Source: Verrucomicrobiota bacterium (GTDB lineage: Bacteria; Verrucomicrobiota; Verrucomicrobiia; Chthoniobacterales; UBA10450). Taken from it: 11,620 nt of DNA. Location of the stretch: NCBI GenBank assembly GCA_003221375.1, contig QHRI01000061.1, positions 1 to 11,620 on the forward strand, given 5' to 3'. Shown here one piece after another: positions 1-5,622 of this stretch. Numbering within the stretch: the first letter of the stretch is position 1; every line of letters begins with the position of its first letter. The notes under the pieces are model-generated. The model saw nothing but the letters and a program-made list of their open reading frames with translations, was not told where the DNA came from and made no database searches. Made by a program: the position numbers and the translations under genes.

Positions 1-587
1 AATCGTACAACGGGGTCGCGATTCTATCGAGAAATGAGCTGCAGGATGTGCGCCCATCGCTTCGCGATGAAGTAAGCGATCCGCAAGCACGCGTGATTGC
101 AGCGACCGTTGGTCGCCTGCCCGTTTTTTCGATTTATGCTCCGAATGGCCAGGCGGTTGGTTCCCCAGCCTACAAATACAAACTGCATTGGTATCGCCGC
201 CTGCGAGATTGCGTCGCAAAAGAGAAATCCAGCGACTTGATTGTCTGCGGCGATTTCAATGTCGCGCCGGAAGATATCGATGTTTACAATGCAGCGCTGT
301 GGCGTGGCGCCATTATGTGTTCCGATGATGAGCGTGCCGCGTTTCAGAACCTGTGCGAAATCGGATTACGCGACACACTGCGAATTCATCACAAGGAAGG
401 CGAACTTTTCAGCTGGTGGGATTACCAGATGCGCGCGTTTGAAAGAAATCGCGGCCTGCGCATCGACGCGGTTCTGGCGAGTGAGACATTGGCCAAGAAG
501 TGTCGCGCATCCGGAATCGACTTGGATATGCGCAAAGGCAAAGAACCCTCCGATCACGCACCGGTTTGGGCGGAGTTCAGTGACTAA
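1..587 (+). CDS. xth: Exodeoxyribonuclease III (AP endonuclease), 5' end outside window
   Basis: The reading frame is open from base 3, so the gene begins before the window; 194 codons are visible. The family removes nucleotides 3' to 5' from duplex DNA and cuts at abasic sites in base-excision repair, in the cytoplasm. Seen here: YNGVAILSR near the left edge, then YAPNG, the metal-site motif CGDFNVAP (GDFN at 249-260), FSWWDY, NRGLRIDAVLAS, and the terminal SDHAPVW with the catalytic Asp-His pair at 552-557. These match the C-terminal three quarters of the exonuclease III / EEP fold. Against the 268-residue E. coli enzyme about 60 N-terminal residues are missing, including the metal-binding Glu of the LQE(T/S)K motif. 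GTG at 48 is an internal valine codon and not the start. The stop codon lies inside the left arm of the inverted repeat that follows. Confidence 0.95.
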   Translation, partial: SYNGVAILSRNELQDVRPSLRDEVSDPQARVIAATVGRLPVFSIYAPNGQAVGSPAYKYKLHWYRRLRDCVAKEKSSDLIVCGDFNVAPEDIDVYNAALWRGAIMCSDDERAAFQNLCEIGLRDTLRIHHKEGELFSWWDYQMRAFERNRGLRIDAVLASETLAKKCRASGIDLDMRKGKEPSDHAPVWAEFSD

Positions 588-656
588 GTGAGAAGTGAGA
601 AGTGATTAGTGAAAAAGTGAAAGGTAGAAACAAACTTCTCACTTCTCACTAGTCAC
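580..656. repeat. Long inverted repeat made of a GTGAGAA word, in the xth-LMF spacer
   Basis: Bases 580-603 are complementary to 634-656 over 23 bp with one bulged A (586 or 587). The inner 16 bp (588-603 with 634-649) are perfect, and the loop is 30 bases. Each arm contains two tandem copies of GTGAGAA or its complement, so one strand is purine-rich on the left and pyrimidine-rich on the right. The left arm overlaps the last codons and stop of xth. It could act as a transcript-end hairpin protecting xth mRNA, but there is no T-run, so an intrinsic terminator is not supported. It may equally be a dispersed repeat. Confidence 0.85.
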
Positions 657-678
657 CTCTCACGTTCTACTAGCCTGA

Positions 679-2619
679 ATGCATCTCCGCGTTTCAAATC
701 CGCCGCCAAAACCTCTCATGATTTGGGATGGCGACTGCCACTTTTGCAAACGATGGATTGAACGCTGGCGCGAAATCACAGCTGGCAAAGTGGATTATGC
801 CACTTATCAGGAGGCAGCATCGCGGTTCCCCGAAATTCCAGTCAAACAATTCATGCGCGCGGTTGCATTCATCGATTCAGACGGACGAACCTTCTTTGCC
901 GCCGAAGCAGTGTACCGCTCGTTGAGATATCGATCTTCCAGGAAGTGGCTGGCTTGGAGCTATGATCACGTGCCTGGTTTTGCAGGGATTTCCGAGTCTG
1001 CTTACAAATTCATCGCACGGCGTCGCAGTCTCGGATCAGCTTTTACTCGATTGTTTTGGGGCAAAGACGTGCGGCCGCCGACTTATTTTTGGGCGCGACG
1101 CTGGTTTCTGCGCATGCTTGGCTTCGTCTACCTGATTGCATTCGTCTCGCTTTGGGTCCAGGTCGATGGGCTTGTTGGTCGAAACGGGATGTCGCCCGTA
1201 AATCAGTTTTTGCCAGCAGTACGCCAACAACTTGGACAAGATGCCTATTTTCTGCTGCCGACACTTTGCTGGTTTGACTCGAGCAACGGTTTTCTACATT
1301 TCCTTTGCGGTGGCGGCGTTATCCTTTCGTTTGTCCTCCTTCTTGGAATCGCTCCCGCGCTTTCCCTTGTCCTGCTCTTTATCTTTTACCTGTCTCTCAC
1401 CGTTGCTGGACAAGTGTTTCTCAACTTCCAGTGGGATGTTCTCCTGCTGGAGACCGGCTTTTTATCGATCTTTCTCGCGCCATGGCGACTATGGCCGCGA
1501 GAGCTGATGTGGTGGTCAGGGTCGGCGCCTCCGGCTATAGCCTCTCCGGTTTCACGTGCAGGCCTGTTTCTGCTCAAGTTTCTTCTTTTCAAATTAATGC
1601 TCATGTCTGGCGTCGTGAAGCTGACCAGCGGCGACGATTCGTGGGGTTGGCTGAATCATTCGTTTCACTGGAGCGCACTCACAGCGCTTGATTACCATTA
1701 CTGGTCGCAACCCTTGCCCACCGTCTTCGCCTGGTGGGCAGACAAAAGCCCGGAGTGGTTTAAACATTTTTCAGTCGCCTTTTGCCTCGCAGTAGAGGTC
1801 ATCGTACCATTTTTTATCTGGTCTCCGCGGCGCCCGCGGCTGTTCGCTGCGGGATTAATGATCTTCCTTCAAATCGTAATCGCTCTGACCGGCAACTATT
1901 GTTTCTTCAATCTACTGACGATCGCGTTATGTTTGCTGCTGATCGATGACTCTGTGGTAGGGACGGACCGCCGCACCGTCCGCCTGCACGTCGCCAACGC
2001 GCCAAATGCCAGTCCGGCTCGGACCGGTCGCGCCCTACCAAACCGACTATGCCAGTACGCGGCAATCGCAGTGATTATTGTCACGTTGCCGATTAATGGG
2101 TGGCTGATTTTGAGCGCATTCAAGCCGCAGAGCCGACCGCCAAGCTGGCTGGCGAACTACTATGGACAACTGGAAGCATTTCGAATCGTGAACGGCTACG
2201 GACTCTTTCGCGTAATGACCAAGGACCGTGACGAGATAGTGATCGAAGGCAGCGCCAATGCCATTGATTGGTTGCCCTACGAATTCAAATGGAAACCGGG
2301 CGACGTGAAACGCCCACCTGGTTGGTGCGCACCGCACCAATCACGACTTGATTGGCAAATGTGGTTTGCTGCCTTGGAAAGCCCCGAGCAAAATCCGTGG
2401 TTGGTCGGGTTAATCGTCAGGCTGTTGGAAGGATCGCGCGATGTGATCGGGTTGTTCGAGCATAACCCGTTCCCGGATAAACCGCCACAATACATCCGCG
2501 CGATGTTTTATCGCTATCGTTTTACAAACCGTGAAGAGCGCCGGCAAAGCGGCGCGTGGTGGAAACGCCAGGAACTTCGCGAATACTTGCCGACGATCTC
2601 CCGTGATCAGCTGCGCTAG
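679..2619 (+). CDS. DCC (DUF393) thiol-redox domain fused to lipase maturation factor-like membrane protein
   Basis: Of the 646 residues, about 12-125 form a DCC/DUF393 domain with the thioredoxin-like motif WDGDCHFC (Cys20, Cys23). Residues from about 135 to the end match the lipase maturation factor (LMF1/2) family: a first membrane helix near 145-162, then VDGLVGRNGMSP, a helix-rich stretch 208-270 with NFQWDVLLLETGF, MLMSGVVKLTSGD (307-319), YHYWSQPLPT (339-348), and further helices at 365-382, 387-424 and 458-480. A soluble C-terminal part follows, with NGYGLFRVMT, EFKWKPGD and the RLDWQMWFAAL stretch. Eukaryotic LMF1 helps lipases fold in the ER; the bacterial role is not established. 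The fused CxxC domain suggests a link to disulfide or thiol chemistry at the inner membrane (inference). ATG 679 was chosen, but ATG 718 just before WDGDC is possible, and neither has a clear ribosome-binding site. Residues 426-454 are encoded by a palindromic repeat element. Confidence 0.85.
   Translation: MHLRVSNPPPKPLMIWDGDCHFCKRWIERWREITAGKVDYATYQEAASRFPEIPVKQFMRAVAFIDSDGRTFFAAEAVYRSLRYRSSRKWLAWSYDHVPGFAGISESAYKFIARRRSLGSAFTRLFWGKDVRPPTYFWARRWFLRMLGFVYLIAFVSLWVQVDGLVGRNGMSPVNQFLPAVRQQLGQDAYFLLPTLCWFDSSNGFLHFLCGGGVILSFVLLLGIAPALSLVLLFIFYLSLTVAGQVFLNFQWDVLLLETGFLSIFLAPWRLWPRELMWWSGSAPPAIASPVSRAGLFLLKFLLFKLMLMSGVVKLTSGDDSWGWLNHSFHWSALTALDYHYWSQPLPTVFAWWADKSPEWFKHFSVAFCLAVEVIVPFFIWSPRRPRLFAAGLMIFLQIVIALTGNYCFFNLLTIALCLLLIDDSVVGTDRRTVRLHVANAPNASPARTGRALPNRLCQYAAIAVIIVTLPINGWLILSAFKPQSRPPSWLANYYGQLEAFRIVNGYGLFRVMTKDRDEIVIEGSANAIDWLPYEFKWKPGDVKRPPGWCAPHQSRLDWQMWFAALESPEQNPWLVGLIVRLLEGSRDVIGLFEHNPFPDKPPQYIRAMFYRYRFTNREERRQSGAWWKRQELREYLPTISRDQLR
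1955..2040. repeat. 86-bp palindromic element inside the LMF reading frame
   Basis: The element is bounded by perfect 8-bp inverted ends, TGGTAGGG (1955-1962) and CCCTACCA (2033-2040). Inside are two further hairpins: GGACGG/CCGTCC (1961-1966 with 1976-1981) and GTCCG/CGGAC (2012-2016 with 2020-2024, 3-base loop). It is G+C-rich compared with the flanks. It is translated in frame as residues 426-454, an Arg-rich loop between two predicted membrane segments, where an insertion could be tolerated. The design resembles REP/MITE-like dispersed elements, but membership in a family is inference without a genome search. Confidence 0.65.
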
Positions 2620-2651
2620 GACCAAATCTAAATAACGCGCGCGTGCTGGCT

Positions 2652-2668
2652 GAGGCGACCGTCGCCTC
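2652..2668 (+). terminator. Short perfect hairpin downstream of the LMF gene
   Basis: GAGGCGA (2652-2658) is complementary to TCGCCTC (2662-2668) with a 3-base loop. It sits 32 bases past the LMF stop and just before the infA promoter. No T-run follows, so it could be a factor-assisted terminator, an mRNA end or a small palindromic repeat. Confidence 0.35.
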
Positions 2669-2672
2669 GAAG

Positions 2673-2700
2673 TTGAGGGCTGCGTGTTCACGGGTATATT
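2673..2700 (+). promoter_or_regulatory. Sigma70-like promoter for infA
   Basis: TTGAGG (2673-2678) and TATATT (2695-2700) are separated by 16 bases, a near-consensus housekeeping promoter. Transcription would begin about 7 bases after the -10 box, that is at or within a base or two of GTG 2707. This predicts an mRNA with little or no leader. No Shine-Dalgarno sequence is present upstream of the start, which fits leaderless initiation. Confidence 0.5.
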
Positions 2701-2706
2701 TTGCGC

Positions 2707-2925
2707 GTGTCCAAGGAAGGTCAGATCGTAACAGAAGGCACGGTAACCCAAGTGCTACCGGGAACGACGTTTCGCGTCGATTTACCAGGACAACGCAATG
2801 TGCTTGCGCATATCTCGGGTAAGATGCGAAAGCATTTCATCCGCATCGTGCCGGGAGATAAAGTTTCCGTCGAGCTTTCACCTTACGATCTAACAAAGGC
2901 GCGCATCATCTTTCGCGAACAGTAA
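2707..2925 (+). CDS. infA: Translation initiation factor IF-1
   Basis: IF-1 binds the 30S ribosomal A site and helps IF-2 and IF-3 select the initiator tRNA. The 72-residue product is a single OB-fold (S1-like) domain. It shows the EGTV start, FRVDL, the signature [27 protein letters not shown] and the terminal ARIIFR, all matching the family over its usual full length of 72. GTG 2707 was chosen because it gives [13 protein letters not shown], collinear with MAKE... of known IF-1. A TTG at 2701 in the same frame would add two residues but overlaps the expected transcription start. The gene stands alone rather than in a ribosomal-protein operon. Confidence 0.95.
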   Translation: MSKEGQIVTEGTVTQVLPGTTFRVDLPGQRNVLAHISGKMRKHFIRIVPGDKVSVELSPYDLTKARIIFREQ

Positions 2926-3026
2926 TTCTTTCCGTTCATTTCAGGACACCAAAACCGTGAAGCGTTCGAAGCGCGATTAGGCTTATGGGGTTTCGACGTG
3001 CTCTTCAAGTTTGCCAGGAGATTTGT

Positions 3027-3042
3027 TTGGCGAATTTGCCAA
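3027..3042. promoter_or_regulatory. Operator-like near-palindrome upstream of the YqjD-like gene
   Basis: TTGGC (3027-3031) and GCCAA (3038-3042) flank the 6-base centre GAATTT, giving a 16-bp near-palindrome that breaks symmetry at one base pair only. It lies 42 bases before ATG 3084 in the leader of the three-gene membrane cluster, a place where a repressor or activator could bind. Short palindromes occur by chance, so this is only a candidate. Confidence 0.2.
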
Positions 3043-3083
3043 GCACGCGGATAGTTGAAGCCACAATCAACAGGAGATTACCA

Positions 3084-3407
3084 ATGGCAGAGGAAAACAA
3101 ACCAGAACAGCAAACGCCCGCTTCTACTAACGCGCAGAACAAATTGCAAAGCAGCAAGGAACATGCGCGCAAAGCTGCGGAAGATTTGAAATCGGCGGCC
3201 GGCGCTATTGCGGGTGAATACCGCGGCAAGGCAGAGCAAGCCTGGGGTGAAGCGCGGGGCAAAGCGGAACAGGCCTGGGGGGATGCAAGGGATCGCGCCC
3301 GCACATTTCAGGATGATGCGGAGCAATATGTGCGCGAAAATCCGACGAAGGCGATATTTACTGCGCTCGGAATCGGGTTTGTTTTGGGGTTGATCTTCCG
3401 GCGTTAA
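3084..3407 (+). CDS. DUF883/YqjD-like membrane-anchored, helix-rich protein
   Basis: The 107-residue protein has a polar, Gln/Asn/Ala-rich N-terminus. A long charged helix (about 22-85) contains two tandem 11-residue repeats, GKAEQAWGEAR (48-58) and GKAEQAWGDAR (59-69). The C-terminus is the hallmark ENPTKAIFTALGIGFVLGLIFRR-type anchor (one membrane helix, about 89-105, then two Arg). This fits the DUF883 (ElaB/YqjD/YgaM) family; E. coli members are tail-anchored in the inner membrane and bind ribosomes in stationary phase. The start at 3084 is supported by AGGAG at 3072-3076, 7 bases upstream. A longer frame open from 2985 would add 33 residues that resemble nothing in the family. It is first in a cluster with YqjE-like and DUF3618-like genes, so a joint envelope or stationary-phase role is likely (inference). 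Confidence 0.85.
   Translation: MAEENKPEQQTPASTNAQNKLQSSKEHARKAAEDLKSAAGAIAGEYRGKAEQAWGEARGKAEQAWGDARDRARTFQDDAEQYVRENPTKAIFTALGIGFVLGLIFRR
3225..3290 (+). repeat. Two tandem 33-bp units coding an 11-residue helical repeat
   Basis: Units 3225-3257 and 3258-3290 encode GKAEQAWGEAR and GKAEQAWGDAR, differing only Glu/Asp. At the DNA level they differ at several third positions, so the duplication is old and kept at the protein level. An 11-residue period suits an amphipathic or LEA-like helix. Confidence 0.8.
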
Positions 3408-3425
3408 CTCCGAAAGCTTTCGGAG
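3408..3425. promoter_or_regulatory. Perfect 18-bp palindrome filling the yqjD-like/yqjE-like gap
   Basis: CTCCGAAAG (3408-3416) is directly followed by its exact complement CTTTCGGAG (3417-3425). The palindrome begins at the base after the TAA of the upstream gene and ends at the base before the ATG of the next. As RNA it would form a 7-bp stem with a 4-base loop and hide the GGAG next to the start. It may control coupling between the two genes, or be a protein-binding site. Another 12-bp palindrome, CGAGAGCTCTCG, lies at 3434-3445 within the next gene. Confidence 0.7.
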
Positions 3426-3857
3426 ATGATCAGCGAGAGCTCTCGGTCCCGCAATCCCGCGGGGCATACCGGCTTACTCCAAAATCTGTTCGCGCTCGCC
3501 AGCGCGCTCGCCGAGTTTTTTGAAAGCCGCTTCGCCCTGCTCGCCGAGGAATCAAAGACAGCCGCGGTGCAATTACTGATACTGGCTGGTTGTTTGATAT
3601 TCGCGCTACTCCTTTGTGCGATAGGGTACGTTTTCCTCATAACTGGCGTAGTCGTCGGGTTAGCTCATCTCGCCGGAATTTCATGGCCTTGGATAGCTCT
3701 CGCCACCGCTGCGCTTCATTTCGTAATTGCGTTGATGCTGCTCCTGATCGCGCGGAGCCGAATCACCAAACCGTTTTTCCGCGCCACTTTGGCTGAATTA
3801 AGGAAGGATCGTGAATGGCTGAAAAATCTGCAGGCAACAAATCAATCGACGAACTGA
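3426..3857 (+). CDS. YqjE-like / phage-holin superfamily III (DUF1469) membrane protein
   Basis: The protein has 143 residues. After a short polar, Ser/Arg-rich N-terminus, residues 15-44 form the amphipathic helix typical of this family (GLLQNLFALASALAEFFESR, then LLAEESK). Two hydrophobic regions at about 48-78 and 86-109 each suit one or more membrane helices. A charged tail follows (RITKPFF, ELRKDREWLKNL). The family is annotated as a putative holin superfamily but in proteobacteria is usually the chromosomal YqjE next to YqjD; its function is unproven. ATG 3426 is the only ATG ahead of the domain. The sole GGAG touches the start codon with no spacing, so translation may depend on coupling to the gene ending 18 bases earlier. 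The last 43 bases overlap the next gene. Confidence 0.8.
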   Translation: MISESSRSRNPAGHTGLLQNLFALASALAEFFESRFALLAEESKTAAVQLLILAGCLIFALLLCAIGYVFLITGVVVGLAHLAGISWPWIALATAALHFVIALMLLLIARSRITKPFFRATLAELRKDREWLKNLQATNQSTN

Positions 3858-4201
3858 AAGCTGAAATCGCGGATTCACGCGAGCGGGTCGGGCGCGATTT
3901 GTACGGCCTGCGCCATGAATTGAATTTCCCTGCGAAATTCCGTAGATCATTTCGAGAACAAACGGTTTCGTGGATCACAGCTGCAGGCGCGGTCGGTGCG
4001 CTGATCGCTTTGGCACCGATGCGGAGGAAGAAAATCTATGTAGATGCAAAAAGCAGCCGCAAATCACAAAAGAAGCTGATCGAAACTGGCTTCGCGCTGG
4101 CTGCGTTGAAAGTCGTCGCCAGCCTGGCCCGGCCGGTGATTATAGAGTTTGTCAAAAATCGACTAACCGATTTTGGAGGAAGACCACGCGGCAAAAGATA
4201 A
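3815..4201 (+). CDS. DUF3618-like membrane protein, third gene of the yqj-type cluster
   Basis: The protein has 128 residues. Residues 10-38 form a charged amphipathic segment (SIDELKAEIADSRERVGRDL and the following LHEL-type stretch) resembling the DUF3618 N-terminal motif. A membrane helix lies at about 51-68 (VSWITAAGAVGALIAL). A basic linker follows, then a second hydrophobic stretch at about 91-112 and a basic C-terminus ending GGRPRGKR. The start at 3815 is well supported by AGGAAGG at 3801-3807, 7 bases upstream, within the end of the YqjE-like gene that it overlaps by 43 bases. The overlap implies translational coupling and a shared transcript. Its place matches the small third gene of yqjD-yqjE type operons. 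The family name is a motif-level judgement and the function is unknown. Confidence 0.7.
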   Translation: MAEKSAGNKSIDELKAEIADSRERVGRDLYGLRHELNFPAKFRRSFREQTVSWITAAGAVGALIALAPMRRKKIYVDAKSSRKSQKKLIETGFALAALKVVASLARPVIIEFVKNRLTDFGGRPRGKR

Positions 4202-4429
4202 GCTACATGCCGCAACGCCTCATCTGTATCGTCTCATGAATGGCGCTGTCACGTTAAGTGAAGCGAAACATCTCTGGCATTTTCTCGGTGGGTCGATCCA
4301 AATTTGATCCGAGATTCTTCGCTCCGCCCAGAATGAGATTACGAGAGGTTTGTAAATTGCTGTCTGGGTGGGCTCGTTTTAGGATTTACGCGCTCGGCTG
4401 GATTGCGTAATGATTGCCTTGGGACACCC
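4202..4429. other. Gene-free spacer with a REP-like stretch
   Basis: No coding frame with a recognisable product lies in this 228-bp spacer between the membrane cluster and the first pilT-like gene. Bases 4309-4340 read CCGAGATTCTTCGCTCCGCC then CAGAATGAGATT, with ATTCT (4314-4318) able to pair with AGAAT (4330-4334). This resembles short dispersed palindromes seen in many bacterial intergenic regions. The spacer should also hold the promoter of the pilT-like pair, but no convincing -35/-10 pair stands out. Confidence 0.4.
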
Positions 4430-5533
4430 ATGATCGCTAAGTCTCCGGACCTTCCCGTGGAATCGCAGACGATGCGGCACGTGGATGATTATCTCGAGGT
4501 TAGCCAAAAAGCCGGCGCGTCTGACGTCCATCTGGCTACGGGCGCACAACCGCGGTGGCGATTACATGGACGGTTGGAGCCAATCTGGCCCGACGCACCG
4601 CTGCTGACTGCCCAGCAAACCGCCGCTCTCGCTGAGGCATTTGTTCCTGACGTCTATAAAAACGAACTCAATACACGCGGCGACTCGGATTTTGCATATG
4701 AAAACGAGTTCGCCCGTTATCGCACCAGCGTGGTTCGTCAGCGGCTTGGGATCGAGATTGTCTTCCGCGTGATCAACAGTCACGTCCGAACCATGGACGA
4801 ACTGGGATTGCCTGAGCGTCTCAAGTTACTTACCCGTTACCAGAACGGGTTGATCCTGGCGACCGGTTCAGTAGGAACGGGAAAATCGACGACCCTCGCG
4901 GCAATGGTCGAGCAGGTAAACATGGAACGCCGCGATCACATCATCACATTGGAAGACCCAATCGAGTACATTTTGACGTCGAAAAACTGTCACGTTACCC
5001 AACGAGAGATATTCACTCATAGCGACTCTTTCGCTACAGCGCTGCGCGCTTCACTCCGCGAAGATCCCGATGTGATCATGGTTGGAGAAATGCGTGATTT
5101 GGAAACGATCTCTCTCGCGATCACTGCCGCCGAGACGGGGCACCTTGTTTTGGCCACACTCCATACCAGCAGCGCGGCCCGCACGCTTGATCGATTGCTC
5201 GACGTGTTTCCGTCCCATCAACAGGAGCAAATCCGGGTGATGGTAAGCGAATCGCTGCGGGGAGTCGTCAGTCACCAGCTAATACCACGGGCGGACGGCA
5301 CCGGGCGCGTGCTCGCTCTGGAGATTCTTACGAACACACCCGCGGTTGCCAATGTGATTCGCGAAGCAAAGACATACATGTTACCGGGCATTATTCAGAC
5401 CGGCAAAAAGCAAGGCATGCGTTTGATGGACGATACACTGATCGAACTGTACGAACGCGGTCTGATTAGCGCCCAGGAGGCTTACGAGCGCGCCGAGCAA
5501 AAACAAATGGTGCGACAACAGGTGAAAATATAG
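4430..5533 (+). CDS. PilT-family type IV pilus retraction ATPase, first copy
   Basis: The 367-residue product is a hexameric secretion-type ATPase that powers pilus disassembly at the inner-membrane base (twitching motility). The N-terminal PAS-like part has GASDVHLATGAQPRWRLHG. The ATPase core follows: Walker A GSVGTGKST (146-154), Asp box ITLEDPIEY (172-180), SLREDPD, Walker B VIMVGEMRD (215-223), His box ATLHTSSA (242-249), and the C-terminal AVANVIREAK and GMRLMDDTL. The Walker A differs from the usual GPTGSGK[ST] at three positions but keeps the essential Gly-Lys-Ser. ATG 4430 was chosen: the frame is open to TTG 4403, and ATG 4472, just before RHVDDYLE, is also possible. Ribosome-binding sites are weak for all. 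A second, different PilT follows 89 bases downstream; the pair probably makes a PilT/PilU-like duo (inference). Confidence 0.88.
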   Translation: MIAKSPDLPVESQTMRHVDDYLEVSQKAGASDVHLATGAQPRWRLHGRLEPIWPDAPLLTAQQTAALAEAFVPDVYKNELNTRGDSDFAYENEFARYRTSVVRQRLGIEIVFRVINSHVRTMDELGLPERLKLLTRYQNGLILATGSVGTGKSTTLAAMVEQVNMERRDHIITLEDPIEYILTSKNCHVTQREIFTHSDSFATALRASLREDPDVIMVGEMRDLETISLAITAAETGHLVLATLHTSSAARTLDRLLDVFPSHQQEQIRVMVSESLRGVVSHQLIPRADGTGRVLALEILTNTPAVANVIREAKTYMLPGIIQTGKKQGMRLMDDTLIELYERGLISAQEAYERAEQKQMVRQQVKI

Positions 5534-5616
5534 GACCACATGACAACAGACCACGGGACCACCAAACTTCGAGCGAATAGCCCTGTCTTCTTGTCGTCTC
5601 GTACTCTTGTTGTCCT
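5532..5616. repeat. Imperfect low-complexity inverted repeat between the two pilT-like genes
   Basis: The left arm (from 5532, built of GACCACA / GACAACA-like words) is roughly three-quarters complementary, by hand alignment with one gap, to the right arm ending at 5616 (built of GTCTTCTTGTCGTCTC and TTGTTGTCCT). The outermost five bases AGGAC/GTCCT match exactly. It fills nearly the whole 89-bp spacer, so the second gene has no Shine-Dalgarno sequence. Its architecture is like the repeats at 580-656 and 7980-8051 but uses different words. Confidence 0.5.
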
Positions 5617-5622
5617 TTTATA

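Noticed and set aside
2985..3083. Longer start for the YqjD-like gene
   Set aside because: The extra 33 residues look unlike the family, and ATG 3084 has a good ribosome-binding site at the right distance.
3426..3857. Prophage holin
   Set aside because: The domain name suggests phage, but the neighbours are YqjD-like and DUF3618-like genes with no lysis or phage genes, so a chromosomal YqjE is the better reading.
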